From: Adiantum capillus-veneris
Lineage: Eukaryota > Streptophyta > Polypodiopsida > Polypodiales > Pteridaceae
Assembly (NCBI GenBank): GCA_014529385.2
Contig: CM043953.1
Coordinates: 78,854,338-78,918,337, forward strand
DNA: 64,000 nucleotides
Direction of reading: 5' to 3'
Shown here: positions 19,844 through 32,828 of the stretch, piece after piece
How the letters are laid out: each line of letters starts with the position of its first letter
How positions within the stretch are numbered: the first letter of the stretch is position 1
Made by a program: the position numbers and the translations under genes
The notes under the pieces: generated by a model
The model's database searches: none
What the model saw: only the letters and a program-made list of their open reading frames with translations
What the model was told of the DNA's origin: nothing

Positions 19844-21368
19844 TTTGTGTTAGTGCGAGATCTCATTGTGTCACGCATACCGTTCTGTGCGCCTAACAAA
19901 GTATTCTTCAAATGAGGGGATCTATACATACATGTGATGGCATCTCCACCATGCAACCTTGACTTGTACAAGCAAGAGGGTATAATGTGCTTGGTGAAAG
20001 TAATATCATAGGGGGAAAACCTGTCACAACTATTGGAGAGCATTCATGTACGTGCATTTTAAAGTAGTATTGATGTACTTATTGGTTTCTTTCTGGGAGT
20101 TGATGAATTTAGCCCGATGTGGTACTGACTATGCATCTATATATACAAGGATGCATGTAAATATAATAATGTGTACCAATTTGCAGTCATATTTAGATTA
20201 TTAGGTTTTTTGGTTGGAATTGTCCTTGCTTGAGGTTTTCCACTTAGTTACATTTTCCGTTGCCTGCAGGAGATCCTGGGTCTTTATTGATTTGTCTCGC
20301 TGGAAGCTAGACGTGGTACATTCTCATACAAAAATAAGAGCTTGAGAGCTTCAAGGCATTCTAGTTCTCAGATACCCAACAGAATTGCTGAATAAGAAAT
20401 GTTCAGCATTACTGCTTATAAGTATGTTTTAGTGTGGTCTTCATGCCTAATGTTTTCAGAAGAGGTCAGGAACCCTTCCAATCCAAACATTAGTTTCTTA
20501 AATGCAGGATAGACCAGTTTGTTGGGTATAACAAATTCTCCGATTGGCTGTATGCTTCCATTTCAGTGACACAAAATGCTGTTCTTTGTAGTACAAGTAG
20601 ACTTTGTAGTACAAATAGACTAGTTTGTTAGGTCGCCGCCTTGTCGTAGCAAATTTTTTTGTGTGTCATGCATTCCATCTCTAATATTTCATTGAGACAT
20701 TTTCTGCAATGATGTCAGCCTTGTCTTGCTAATTGTAGTCATGTGGTTGTATGTATAAGTGCTCTTATCTATGATCTTTACAGGCCTTTTGGAGAGCGTG
20801 TGTTGAACTCAAATCAAGTAGGTTGAACTCAAATCAAGTAGAATGTGAGCTAATGGTAAAGGTAGTCAGGTGTTTTTACATTGCTCTTATACATGATTTC
20901 CATGAGCCTTTGGAGCTCGTATATTGAGCTATAATGAAGGTAAAGCTTTGTGTCCATATAGCTATTTGAACCATGTGTAATTGTTTGAGGGCTTCCCCAT
21001 AGACCCTCAAAACTAAGGAATGTCTTTTGAATGTTAAGTGTAGCCCCAAAGATCTGGTATTACAAGCATTCGGCTGGGCTTAGTATTCAAATTTTAAATA
21101 AAAACAAGGATGCATTCTTTCATAGCAGGTCAAAGGGGGAGTGAACTAAACACTCGTCTTTTTACATGTGGAGGTGGTTGAGTTTTGGGTTCAAACACCG
21201 ATAACCCGAACTCCAACACATGGGTCCAAATAATTTGTTGCCCCTCTTTGCCGCTCACAAACCTCTCTTGAACTAAAGCTAGTTGCGGCAACCGCCACCC
21301 GGCTAGAAATTTGGCGTCTTGGCCACTATGGATGCTGCCATGTGTGCCATGCTAACCTTTTACATGAA
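19844..21368. other. Unassigned AT-rich stretch
   Basis: No frame with recognisable domains. It contains an 18-bp tandem repeat (TTGAACTCAAATCAAGTAG twice at about 20802-20840) and a repeated TTTGTAGTACAAgTAGAC at about 20586-20620. Confidence 0.5.
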
Positions 21369-22410
21369 TTCTTTATCACTGCTATCTCTATCCAGCTTGC
21401 CTTTGCCTTTGTCCTCTTGTGAGTTCATGTTTTTGCCTTTTGCTTCGCATTCGGGAGCCAAGCAAAGCGTCTTCTCACATTGAAACAACGGATCTCAGAC
21501 CTCACGGGTATCGAGGTAGCTAATTGAGCATTGGTTCTGGCATCCTTGTCAAGCTTGCTTTTGCCTTTGTCCTCTAGCAAACTCGTGCGTTTGATTTTGG
21601 CTAAACATTCTTGAGCCAAACAAATGGAGGGCTTCCTTGAGAACACCACTCTTACATAGGCAGCTAATTGGGTGCCGATCGGTCCACTTTCCATAGCCGA
21701 TCGTTGATATTGGTGATTCGAGTCATTGGTTTTTGACAAGGGGGGCCATCTTGAGGTACAAGATCTTGAGAAAAGCTTAGATCCCTCCTTGTCCCCAAAA
21801 AAATTCCGAAAGTTTTCCAAGCCGCACCCAAAAAAGACTCACGTTTCGTTTTGCAAGTGTGCTGTGTCAATCTCCTCTATCAATTTTTTATCACTGTTAT
21901 CTCTATCGAGCTTGCCTTTGCCTTTGTCCTCTTGGGAGTTCATGCTTTTTCCTTTGGCTTCGCATTCTTGAGCCCAACAAAGTGGCTTGTCGCATTGACA
22001 CAACGGATCTCAGACCTCACGGGTATCGAGGTAGCTAATTGAGCATTGGTTCTGTCGTCCTTGTCAAGCTTGGTTTTGCCTTTGTCCTCTAGCAAACTTG
22101 TGCATTTGATTTTGGCTTCACATTCCCGAGCCAAACAAATGGAGGGCTTCCTTGAGAACTTCACTCCTACATAGGTAGCTAATTGGGTGTCGATCGATCC
22201 ACTTTCCATCGCCGATCATTGGTATTGGTCATTCAAGTCGTTGGTTTTTGAGCAAGGGGGGCCATTTTGAGGTATAAGATCTAGAGAAAAGCTTAGATCC
22301 CCCCCCCCCCCCCCCCCCCCCCCCCACCCCGGAAAAAAATAAAAAAATAAAAAAATCCAAAAGTTTTCTAAGATGCACCTAAAAAGACTAGTTTCCTTTT
22401 GCAAGCTTCT
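21369..22410. repeat. About 515-bp tandem duplication
   Basis: Copy A (about 21369-21883) and copy B (about 21884-22410) share long stretches, for example GCTTGCCTTTGCCTTTGTCCTCTTG at the left and AAGCTTAGATCCC...AAAGACT at the right. Identity looks around 85-90% by eye. In copy B a 27-base C run (22299-22325) replaces the short C/T segment of copy A. Minus-strand frames across each copy are similar but unrecognised. Confidence 0.85.
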
Positions 22411-22923
22411 TTCTTACACTCACTTTCCTAATCCACACAAAGAAACCTCCTTGGATGCCCCTCTCTGGGCCTCGACTCTTAAAGAAAGAAAGTTTGCAAC
22501 ATTTTGAAATGTTGTAATAAACCAAGGGTGGGACCCATGAGGAGGAAAGGGGGGCGTTTTAAAATGTTAAGTCGCAACATGGAGATAGGGAGAATTCGTA
22601 GCATTCTAAAACACTACTTGCAGAAGGGGGTGGGTTAGCTTCTCAAAACTTTTAGCGGTGGCTATAACACAGTCATCCCTTGTCGTCGGCGTGTCAAACG
22701 CTATCGGAGATAGGATCTACCACTGCCAACATTTTAGAATATTGCGTTTTTTGAAGCCACCAACCACGTCAACCACTCGCAAGGATAGCTCCTTCACCAT
22801 GTCCTTGCTACTTCTATTCCTCTTCTTAGCATGCGGCTTCTCTTTACTGTGCTTTGATACCATGCCAGAGTCAACGATGTAGAAGCGTAGAGCAATATGG
22901 AGAATACGTGTGTGTGTGTGTGT

Positions 22924-22973
<50 letters not shown>

Positions 22974-23110
22974 CTGCTGGACCAACAAACCTTGGCAACG
23001 AATTGATCATAATATAATGGGGGCAAGGTCGTGCTTAAATACTCACCTTAGCAAATTCCCCTACCTAGACTTTAATGGATAGGTAAAATAAATACCTAAA
23101 GTCAAAATAA
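22411..23110. other. Unassigned stretch with compound (TG)n(AG)n microsatellite
   Basis: There is a (TG)n run followed by (AG)n at about 22908-22976, joined by TGTGAGTGAGAG. No coding evidence otherwise. Confidence 0.7.
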
Positions 23111-23119
23111 ATATTGGGA

Positions 23120-24270
23120 TCACATTGGGCTATTCACTGGAGATGCTATAACTTTAATACATAGATCATATAGCACATGTTTCAATAAGTAGACATGGTC
23201 CTCACTATCATCAATGACAAAACTAAGGGGTTGTTCCACATAAACTTTCTCCTCTACATCACCATTCAAGAAAACTTGGCATCCATATGATAAATAGGCC
23301 AAGCGTAATGTGTAGCAAGTGCAATCATAATATGTATGGTAGTCAATTATGCAATGGGAGAAAAAGTCTCATCAAATTTTATGCTTGCCTTTTGAGCATA
23401 CCCTTTAGCAACAAGGCAAGCCAAGCTCCCAAGTATCATTTTTCTCAATAAAAGACATTCAAATATCATAGCCTATTTCTAATGTGAATGAGACATAGCC
23501 ACCTCTAGAGAATTTGGCTCATCCACCTATGCCATAAGAGCATAATTCACTTGATGGTAGAACTTAAGAGGTGCGAATCTCGAACTACAATGCACATTGG
23601 CCTACACATGTGTGGTAATAGGATACAAGATTAGAAATATCACCCATATCAATTGGCACAGATGGTGTAGGAATAGCTAATTAAGAGGAAGAGGATGTCG
23701 AGGAGGGAGAGGGTGAAGAGGAACTAACAAGAGAGGGTAGAAGGAGCCATGGTGGTGACACTGGTGGAGGTTCTTAAAGAGGCTAAACCACCTCAACATT
23801 TGGGAATGGGTCAATACCAACACAAGATGTAGAAGCTCCAATAATAGCAAGAAGGCCGAATCTAGTCTCATCAAACCAGGATTCATGGGAGAAATAATAT
23901 TCTCCACAGAAGGCTCTGTAAACCGAAATCCTTTGGAGCAAGAGGAATAACCACAAAGAATAATAGCTTTATAACCTCTAGATTCATGCTATCCATCGCT
24001 TTTGTGAGAGAATTAGTAAGAATAGAGACCAATGTAGCCATAGCTTTACCCCAAAATGGTGGGTGAGAGAGAGTGAAGATGCAAAAGAGTGATGGCCATT
24101 CCATCCACTATCATGTTCTTCATTTCCACAACAACATTTTTCTAAAGGGTATGGAAAAGGTTTGCCTTTGAATGCTGTTAGAAGAGAAATGAATCAAATG
24201 GAATAAACCACCTCCATTGTCAGTTTTCTAGATAGAGACTTTAAAGTCAAATTGATTTTTAATGACTTTT
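23120..24270 (-). pseudogene. Ty1/copia pol fragment (integrase C-part and RT), minus strand
   Basis: Read on the minus strand from high to low coordinates: a poor integrase core end near 24200-24100, then SPTILG-like and KAMATLVSILT with TKAMDS (about 24060-23990), the copia block before the integrase C-terminus. Next come EPSVENIISPMNPG-type residues (about 23900) and a Pro/Ser-rich linker. Last is the copia RT block FLNGDVEEKVYVEQPLSFV with DHVYLLKHVLYDL (23302-23130). The order is that of copia pol. Many stops are present. Confidence 0.65.
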
Positions 24271-24769
24271 CCAACTTAAAAGTTGGATAGAGCATCAAAC
24301 CTTGGACAAACAAAAATACCGTCTTTGGAATCCTTGGTGGGTATAAATGCTTTGTTGGTTTTTACATCATTCAAGAGTTCTCCTTTTTATTCATCTTTCC
24401 ATTTGTTTTGAGCAATGAGAGCAATTTTTTTCTTGTTTTTCTCTTACTCAAACATATGTTATTTAAGAAGCTTTTTAATAGGATTGCTCATAGTACACTC
24501 TTCCATCGCCACGACCTATAAAGACTCTCCAAATTTTCAAGGATATTGTAATTATTAGTAATAGTTAACTCATGCAACTCCTTCTCAATCTGTGTAAGCT
24601 TAGCGGTAGAAATTGATCCCTAAAAAGCATATTTATCCTCCCAAAGTTGATGAGCAACCATGGAAAGGGAGTGAAATGTGAGGTAATAGATTGTCCCTCG
24701 ACAAATCCGCTTTAAGCAGCCAAGTTTTATAGGTGGATAGCAAAGAATCCAAAGGCAAAAAAGAAAGTA

Positions 24770-25161
24770 CAAATTTTGTACAAGAACATCTTGGAGAAAA
24801 TGTCAAGGGTAAAAGAAGATTGATAGGATCTAAATTTGGAGATAGAAGACATTCCACAAATAGTGAAATTAAGTGTTCACTTCGAGGAAGGATTCAAACA
24901 AGGCTTGAAGGAATAATTGTAGGAATACATTGATGTCTTTTCATGGGACTATACAGATATGAATGGAATCAATCTAGGTCTATGAACACCGGTTAACCTT
25001 AAAGAGGATGTGTTTCCGTCGATATACAATAGCAAAATTGGATGAATCCAAATTATGCTAAGTAGTTTAAGAATGAGCTGAACAAATTAATGGTAGTAGG
25101 ATTTGTAATACCAATAGACCGAGCAAAATGGTTATCTCCAATTGTGGTGGTACCTAAGAAA
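24770..25161 (+). pseudogene. Ty3/gypsy pre-RT and RT N-terminal fragment, plus strand
   Basis: Residues such as SWDYTDMNGINLGL (about 24947-24985) and KNELNKLMVVGFVIPI with KWLSPIVVVPKK (25069-25158) match the stretch leading into the gypsy RT fingers. Frameshifts and a stop occur between the blocks. The match ends abruptly at about 25161. Confidence 0.7.
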
Positions 25162-25398
25162 CAGGTTCTATCATGTAACAAGCACAGAACGAGCATCTAA
25201 AAGTGAGCGGGGGTGATAAGACAAGAAGAAACAATAGGGAAACATTAAATAAAGGTAGATTTTTTTTTTTCCTAAATGGTAGCACAATGAAGAAATGCTT
25301 CTGAAATATCCATCCACTATGCAAGCTAGACTTTAATAAGTAGATAGCATTCATCTCATAATTTGTAGTGTTTAGATCACCCAACATTTACCCTAGAT

Positions 25399-25455
<57 letters not shown>

Positions 25456-27425
25456 ACCCCTCCCCTCCCAAAAAAGGCCTTTGATTTTATCCAACTTCTT
25501 AGCCATTTGTGAAAGGTAATTCTCTTTGTAGATAAAAGCAATGGGAAGATGTCGTATTTTCACCACTATTATTATAGTAGCGATACATTGAGGATATCAA
25601 GAGAAAGTAGAGGCAATTGAGAGGTAGTCAAAGATGGTTGTATAAGGGGAAAGAACAAAAACAAAAGTGGCTGGAGACGTTGGTGCAATTTCAAATCAAT
25701 GGTAATGATGTTAATGTGTATCATTGCTAGATAATTTCCATTTGGATCAGGGCTCACTTTAGCTTAAGCAAGACCTTGCACTATTAAGTTCAAGCAAAAT
25801 CAAACAAAGTTTCTATGTTTCTGTAAACTACGTTGATGCTCATGTCATACCATAAGTACATGATGTTTCTGAGTAAAACATCAACATACTCTTATTTTTA
25901 TGGCAATCATTTCTCTTAAAGAAAGAAAAAATGCTAACACATACTCTAAAATCAAGGTTAAGTTCTAGCCATCATGATGATTATCTCCATAGATTCCAAT
26001 GTCTCTCAACTCTCATTGACCAAAGACATGACCTCAACTCAACACTCGAAAAGAGTATATATCTTACTTTCAAAATCTCCTACTATCATCAACATGATCT
26101 GCGAAAGAAAGTTGAATGTCAACCAAACCTTAAGATTTCTCCATTATCAAGAAGATAGCAGTCTCTTGAGCTACATGCATGTTCTTTTAGATGCATATAC
26201 CTTTCCCTTGTGGCGTATTCATGATCGCCCTAGAAATTATCAACTTTCAACTATAGTGACAAGGAAAAATCTTTTTGAAATTAGGAGAAAGATTTTTGTG
26301 GGATCTGATGTAAATGTGGAGAATATCCTTGCTTAGATAGTTCAAATTCACAATCTTGTAACTTTGCATACATTTATCTTCTTTCCCAATAACTAACTTA
26401 TGAACATTTTCACTTGCTCTACCTAGTAGCTACATCATGGCTACCTGCAAGCCATATATTAAGTCTCATAGGTTCAATGTTTTTTGCCACCTCATCCATG
26501 CTAGAAGATATTCAGATTCTACATATATTGCATCATCACATCATTCTAATCATACAATACACCATGACATCACACTAATTACTCTCATAGCTTTGCCAAA
26601 ATACATTGTATGTACAAACGATCAACCTTGTAGGTGTAGTGGTCCATTTTCAATGGAATGCCATATCTTTATCTCATCTTTATTCCACACTATGAATATG
26701 TATTTAGCGCTTATCCATCAGACCCAAGAGACTACTTGCAACACATTAACAAAATTAATTGCATGTGGGAAAATGGACTCTAGTTGCATGTTTCGGGAAT
26801 AGTCCCGAGCTTCCTTGACCAATAGCTTTTGAGATATGCTCCTATAAGTCACTATCTATGAGAATGCCTTTAAAGAAAAACACATTGCTTGAATTTGCTA
26901 AATACATTCCAAGTTTCTTGCACCAATCTCATTTTTCAAATCTCGCTCCAAGAGAATCCCTCTTAGACAAGAAGCTTGTCTAGAAGTTGTGCTACTGCCA
27001 AACATACCCTACCTTTGTCATACATGGCAACCACAACATTGTAGAACACAATGTATCATTTTTCTAGTTTGAAACTTATAATCTCATCATGCACACATTT
27101 TGATCATGTCCATGCCTTGTGTGATGCTACATGCCGTCAAGGATATTGATTGAATAAAGAGAGAAGAAATTGATTATTATCCTCTAAAAATGGCAAAGAG
27201 CTCCCTGACCAATCAGATCCTCCCCAAATAAGAAGTCTACAACCAATCCAAACTTGCATCCACTTACTGTAGTCTACATGAGAAATCAAAGCTAACACAT
27301 ACTCAAGAAAAAACTTGCTGCTTGTGATCTAGAGGAGTCCATTGAAGGCAACCATATGAAAATTTTACCCAAAAATACCATTAATAGAATATGCTTCACT
27401 AGGCCCAATTGGGTTGTATTTCAAT
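25162..27425. other. Unassigned AT-rich stretch with (CT)n array
   Basis: Contains a (CT)n run at about 25401-25453. Frames at 25931-26802 give low-complexity or unrecognised products. No element ends identified. Confidence 0.5.
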
Positions 27426-27838
27426 TGGAAGAGCCCACTGAGAGAGTGTTGAGCTAGCACATGAGTTTTCCTTGCAAGCCTCATTGTCATTACAAATGTG
27501 TTGTCCTCACTGGCCCCATTTGGGTGGCATTTCAAAATGCAAGTTGGTAGGGCCTAGTGAAGTAAGTGTTCCCTTATGAGCATCCTTAGTGACACCACTA
27601 AGTGTTTGGGAGAGGTTTTCTTGCATTTTCAACTAGAAGAGCCCAATGAGAGAGTGTTGAGCTAGCACATGAGTTTTCCTTGCAAGCCTCATTGTCATTA
27701 AAATGTGTTGTCCTCACTGGCCCCATTTGGGTGGCATTCCAAAATGCAAGTTGGTAGGTCCTAGTGAAGTAAGCGTTCCCTTATGAGCATCCTTAGTGAC
27801 ACCATTAATGTTTGGGAAAGGTTTTCTTAGAGACAATT
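27426..27838 (+). repeat. About 205-bp tandem duplication
   Basis: The unit GAGAGAGTGTTGAGCTAGCACATGAG...TTTGGGAgAGGTTTTCTT occurs at about 27430-27630 and again at about 27635-27825, with few differences (for example one A missing in ACAAATGTG, and TAAGTG changed to TAATG). Confidence 0.85.
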
Positions 27839-28175
27839 CTTGTCCTTCTCCTCCCAAAATTTAATAAAAATGTATTAACTTAGAACAGTTTTGCACGGGA
27901 GGGGGTAGAACCCCAATTCTTAACATTCTTGGCTTGATTCAATCAATTATAGGCAACCTTCGTATGAGTGTACCCAACCGCATTTCAAAAGAAAAGGGTA
28001 GAAGATGGGACTTCTAGCTGTACCAAAATCGACAGAGTTGAGACATGGTAGAAGCGTTTTGCTAATGTCACTGGGCTAGGGTACAACGACGCTCATGCAG
28101 ATGTGCCCTAATGAGGGTTTCAAGATTAAGCACACCAACTTCTAGTCCTACGTCCCTTGCCATTTGCGACTCTTG

Positions 28176-28254
<79 letters not shown>

Positions 28255-29230
28255 GAAATTAATTACAACTAGGTGATGCCATGCCTCTTTCAGATGCTCT
28301 TTAAAACTCTTTGTATTGTAGTTCTAGCCGCCTTTAGAAGAGCTATTGTTTTTTTATAGCAATGGTTTCACTGCCAAGCACACCTCATGACTAATTGACA
28401 TGGACCTCCTTAGTGGGGATCAATGGTCCCTGTCAAAAGGCACAAGTAGAGCTCATCTACACCGTTGGATTGCAAATGTGCTCAGTTGTGATCACAATGT
28501 GATTTTTATGTAATCACATTGTGGTTGCCATGTGAGCAACATGTGGCGTGTGATCTGAGGGTGATCCCCATGTGATCTAAATGTGATCAAGAGAAACATA
28601 AAAATCTGACATTTTCTTTATATGTTTTATTTATGCAACACTTATCAACTAATGAATAGCTTCATGGTGAGGCATTGGATCAATGAACTTGAGGTGGTGA
28701 GTTTGAACACTAGTTTGCAACTTGGGTGGCATTTTTTTCTTTCAAAGGCCAAGAGGATTCCTTAGAATCATAAATTATTCCCCTTGCCCATCGGATGGCC
28801 TTGGGCACAACTTACATGCACACTGTTGATCCCCATTGATAAAAGGGTGTTAAATAGTCTCGTGACCAAGCACCCAATGGTTAGGATCTCACTTACCAAG
28901 ATCAAGGGTCCCATTATCATCCTTCCAATGGTGCCGCTCAATCCCTGAGTGCCAGAGGTGCCTCTCGCCCATTGCCCCACTTCAACCAAATTAGTTGTTG
29001 TGGCCTGTGAACTTTAAATAAGGCCTTCCTACTTGCAGATACTTATGCATTCCTCTTGTCATTTTGTGCACTTGCATGCCAGTTAACCAAAAACCAGTGC
29101 CTACTACTAGCCACCATACATCTTAACAATGTTGACATTGCCAATTGGAGCCAATGGTAGGCTCAAAAGTCGTGAGGCATGACAGTTTTGGTGCTAATTC
29201 CCTGATGCCCACCAATACCATCTTGCAAAT
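27839..29230. other. Unassigned stretch with (CT)n array and a short hairpin
   Basis: (CT)n at about 28176-28250. CACAATGTGATT and AATCACATTGTG at about 28494-28525 form an inverted pair around a 7-base centre. No recognisable coding sequence. Confidence 0.5.
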
Positions 29231-31080
29231 AACTTTTCTTGTGTCATTCGGCCATACATTAACTTTCTCTTGAAATGATAAACACTAAGCACCCTTGAGG
29301 TCTTTCATCAATCCATACAATTTCCTCGATTTGTGCTGCTTGCACAACTGTATGGGCCGCCCAGTCTCCAAAATCCTTGGAAGCCCTCTCTACACTTTGC
29401 TTCCATGTTGTGCACATTGCAAATAAATATATCTGGCGAGCCTTCAACACTGTGGTGGTGTAAACACCTGTGATTCCAAAAGAAACTTGGAAAGGTGTGG
29501 TTATATGGGTGTCGTGATGAAGCCTCATTAGCACTGTATAAATACCTTCATTTGTAATAAAAGCTATCCATCATAGCATAAAAATGTATGGAGTAGAGCA
29601 ATTAGCTACCATTCTAATCAAAGGCAAGCAATCCGTCTCTACAACAATTGAGGCTCCAATAAAGTACTCTTTGTCATAACTTAGGGAAGTAACAACACCC
29701 CAAATTTCTTTGTTAACCTATGGATTCCCACGTTGACAAGTAATAAGTATATAAGCCCCAAATTGAACTGCATATATGTGACCTTCTCCTTCATCTTGAA
29801 CTATAGTCCACCCAATCCATATAGGACTAGTATCACGTAGTAAGATCATTGGTCTACCTCATTTGTAGTGAAATTTCCTAAAGGTAGGAGCTTCAAGAAG
29901 TATCTTCTTTAAATTTTTGATAATCTTCTATGTTCTTCTTCTTACACAAACCTTTCCCCTTTTGCAAAAATTGCTAAAGTACTTTTGCAACATGAGCAAA
30001 GTGAGGTAACCAAATAAAATAGAACACACTTGCATCTAAATACCAAAGAGCTTCAATGGCTGAAGTGCATGTTTCTTTCATCTTCTGAATAGCTTCAACC
30101 TTCAATAGACTTGGACTTCTTCCATTTGGACCACACATGTCCCACAATCAATACCTCTTTAGCACTAAGAGTCAATTTTGTCCCTGGAAGTGTTATCCTC
30201 TTCAAGATTGAGCAACAAATCTTCAATACCTCGTCTGATATTTTACCTCAGCTTTTGAACATTCTTCACAACCTTTAATTAGAAAATCATCGATGAAAGT
30301 CATGGTAATATAAGGAATAAAATATCTCAACACTCTATTCATACCATCCATCATATAAGCAATATAATTAGTCACACCTTGTGGTAGAGTGTACATCCTT
30401 ATCAAACCAAGAGGTGTGCGTGATCCCTACTCTCTAAGGCAAGATGAAACTGATTATAACTTGTGTATATATCACCCATATAGTGAATATCCCTTTTCAC
30501 AAATGCTTTAGTGAACTCATCCACAACTGACTTGTATACTAGCATTTCATACTAGTTGAATCTCATATATAAACCTTCAAGCACCATTCTTTTTTGAATC
30601 AATAGAGTATGGTGCATATAAGAATTCTACAATACCGTTATTTATCTTCTCCTTGATCAAATCAATAAGCTTTGGTAAATGAGCTTTAGGAACAAATTGG
30701 ACGTAAAGTCCAAGGTATATGAGAAATAGTAAATATAACCATAGGTACAACAACATTTGGGTCTACACATCCAATTTCATGGGGCTCAAAAGATAAATCC
30801 TTACCATGACCTACAAGAATCTCTTGAAAGCATTTTATCTCCTCTTTGTCTTAGTAAGGAAAATGTCTTCTCTAATATTCAATTGCTTCAATTTCTCTTT
30901 AATGAATTTCTGCCAAATGTTCGTCAAATCCCTTAGCATAGGTTGTTGAGAAGATTTCACTATAACATCATCACTTACCCCTGGCAAAGGTGTATCCACT
31001 AGTCTCACCTTCTTTGCAATAGTCTCACCGCCAGACTCACATGCTTTTTCGGACTCAAATTGGGCTAGTTGATTTGACGC
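29230..31080 (-). pseudogene. Minus-strand Ty3/gypsy pol block (pre-RT, RT, RNase H)
   Basis: Read from 31080 downwards: SDDVIVKSSQQPMLRDLTNIWQ-type pre-RT linker (about 30960-30880), DRSHDP-like RT entry, LIRMYTLPQGVTNYIAYMM and FIPYITMTFIDDF with IKGCEE (about 30405-30260, the RT palm), a thumb block with the PHFAHVA residues (about 29990), then an RNase H block with EGHIYAVQFGAYIL (about 29790) and VETDCLPLIRM (about 29640). Multiple stops and frameshifts. It appears to belong with the minus-strand gag/protease block at 38930-40230. Confidence 0.75.
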
Positions 31081-31500
31081 ACGAGTGTCCACAAGTGGTT
31101 CTTGTTTCATGCTAGGCAGTTCATGCATATCATGGTTGAGCAAGACACAACCTAATGTGGCCACTTCTAGTTGTGAGGATGAGTACAGGGCAGTCTTCAC
31201 AGCTACAGTTAAGTTTGTATGGCTCACACGCCTTATGGCTGATTTGGGTGTCGGACAGGACACTGCCAACACTATCTACACTGACAGTCAGAGCTCATTG
31301 GCAATTGTGAGGAACCCAGTTTTTCATGCTCGCACAAAGCACATTGAGGTCCATTACCACTATGTTAGGGAGAGGATATCAGCAGGAGAGATTAGCTTGG
31401 CTTATGTGCCAACGCAAGACATTTCACAAAGGCATTGTCTCGTGAGAAGTTCGAAGCTTTGGGCAAAGCTTTGGACTTACTCCCCTTTGTGGATTGATCA
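31081..31500 (+). pseudogene. Ty1/copia RNase H C-terminal fragment, plus strand
   Basis: SGSCFMLGSSCISWLSKTQPN, TSSCEDEYRAVF, NTIYTDSQSSLAIVRNP and KHIEVHYHYVRERIS are the canonical end of copia RNase H. A deletion near 31425 shifts the frame before the last block (FTKALSREKFEAL in the other frame). The fragment starts abruptly at 31081 where minus-strand gypsy sequence ends, so the rest of this copia pol is missing. Confidence 0.9.
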
Positions 31501-31562
31501 TGTCCTCAGGGAATGGTACTTCCCTTTACTCTATGTGCCAGCTCTCGTTCACTGCATCACTC

Positions 31563-31573
31563 CAGGGGGGATT
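31563..31573 (+). promoter_or_regulatory. Copia polypurine tract
   Basis: CAGGGGGGATT lies directly before TGTTATC, the usual copia arrangement. Confidence 0.75.
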
Positions 31574-31821
31574 TGTTATCATCATGTGGTAGTGATGTGT
31601 GTGAACACATCACTACCCCGGTGGTCCTAAGTGTGTGAACACACTTAGGACCACCGGGGCATTTTTTCTCTCTTTAGGATATGCATTGTATATGCATCCA
31701 TCATTCTAGGGCTATCTATCTTTACCATTGCACACTAAGTAATACACTCTCGATTGTGTTCCTTGAGCTTCCTTCATCTTCTCTAAGCTGTGTGTGTTTT
31801 CTTGCAACCCTAATTCCAACA
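31574..31821 (+). repeat. Copia 3' LTR (248 bp)
   Basis: Starts TGTTATCATC after the polypurine tract and ends TAATTCCAACA, giving TGTT...AACA terminal inverted bases. Its first 86 bp contain two adjacent perfect palindromes. A likely TATA element TGTATATGC lies at about 31688. Confidence 0.75.
31588..31659. repeat. Two adjacent perfect palindromes in the copia LTR
   Basis: Palindrome 1 has 13-bp arms, 31588-31600 and 31605-31617, around GTGA. Palindrome 2 has 21-bp arms, 31616-31636 and 31639-31659, around GA. The arms are perfectly complementary and both centres share GTGTGTGAACAC. The palindromes overlap by two C bases. Confidence 0.95.
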
Positions 31822-32828
31822 CATAAACCATATCCCATTAGCAACCATTGATCTCTCTTGTGTGAGATTCAAGTCGGCACTATCCATCCATGCTAGAGCT
31901 CCACCTACAATCAAATATACCACACCATAAAACATTGCCAAATGCTCCCCAACCCTCTCTCACTTTGCCTATAGCATCTCCCCTTCAACTCCAAACATGC
32001 ATGGATTTCCTCTGCATGCATATTTTGACAAAGCCATCACACCATGTCTCTTTTTCTTTTAATTTTAAGTTTATTTTCAATATGTGGGTTTTTCCACCCT
32101 AGAGTTTTCCTTGAAGGCACCTTGCCTCGAGCTCCTTCTCCAAGCTTGGCCATCAAGTTTCAACCAATCTTCTTGGTTGCTATTTCTTTGGCCACCCGTC
32201 TCTCATCAAGGCTTTCTCCTAGAGTCTTGAATAAGCTCGGGTTTAGTGATTGCAAGGATTTTGCAAGTTTGTTTCAAGCCAACCCATTTAGGACTTTATT
32301 CTCATTAAAGAGATTTGGTGAAGGGGGAGATTTGTCTTGTGTTTTTTTCTTTTCATTTTATCATATTGTATTTGGGCAAGACACTGCCATAGAGATAATA
32401 TCTCTATTGGTAAGACACCCATTCCATAGTGTATAGTTCCTAGAATTTGCATCCTATGCACAATAAAAATGAGCATCACTCTACTATACGAAGATGATAT
32501 GCTATGCATGATCTATGACTTGTACAAAGGAATGAACCAAGGTGATGATGAAGTTGAAGAATGTACGAACATGAAGAAAATCATGAAGAACACAAATGGG
32601 AGTCAAAGAGAAAGAAGACCACCACCATGAAACATGAAGCAACACATTCTTCACCACCTTTATGAAGATTATTTACTCTAGTTCTGATCCTAGGGAAAGA
32701 GAAGTGATCACCTTGTGAACCATGATCTAATGAATCCATAGATAACTAGCCATGATGAATCAGTGAGTCACAATGACCCCAGATCATGAATCACTAAAGA
32801 GTACCATGATTAGGTTTAAGGGGGAGCT
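31822..32828 (+). other. Unassigned stretch, possibly a decayed copia 3' end
   Basis: Near 32370-32430 the plus strand gives GQDTAIEI and VRHPFHS, weakly resembling the copia RNase H end. The stretch ends in TTAAGGGGGAGCT before an LTR-like TG. The rest is unrecognised. Confidence 0.35.

Noticed and set aside
21425-22209. Two similar minus-strand frames as a paralogous gene pair
   Set aside because: Their similarity is explained by the 515-bp tandem duplication. The shared protein has no recognisable domain and one copy is interrupted by the C run.
32044-32436. Plus-strand 130-codon frame with hydrophobic N-terminus
   Set aside because: Starts like a signal peptide by composition only. The C-terminal part resembles decayed copia RNase H and the frame crosses no conserved block.
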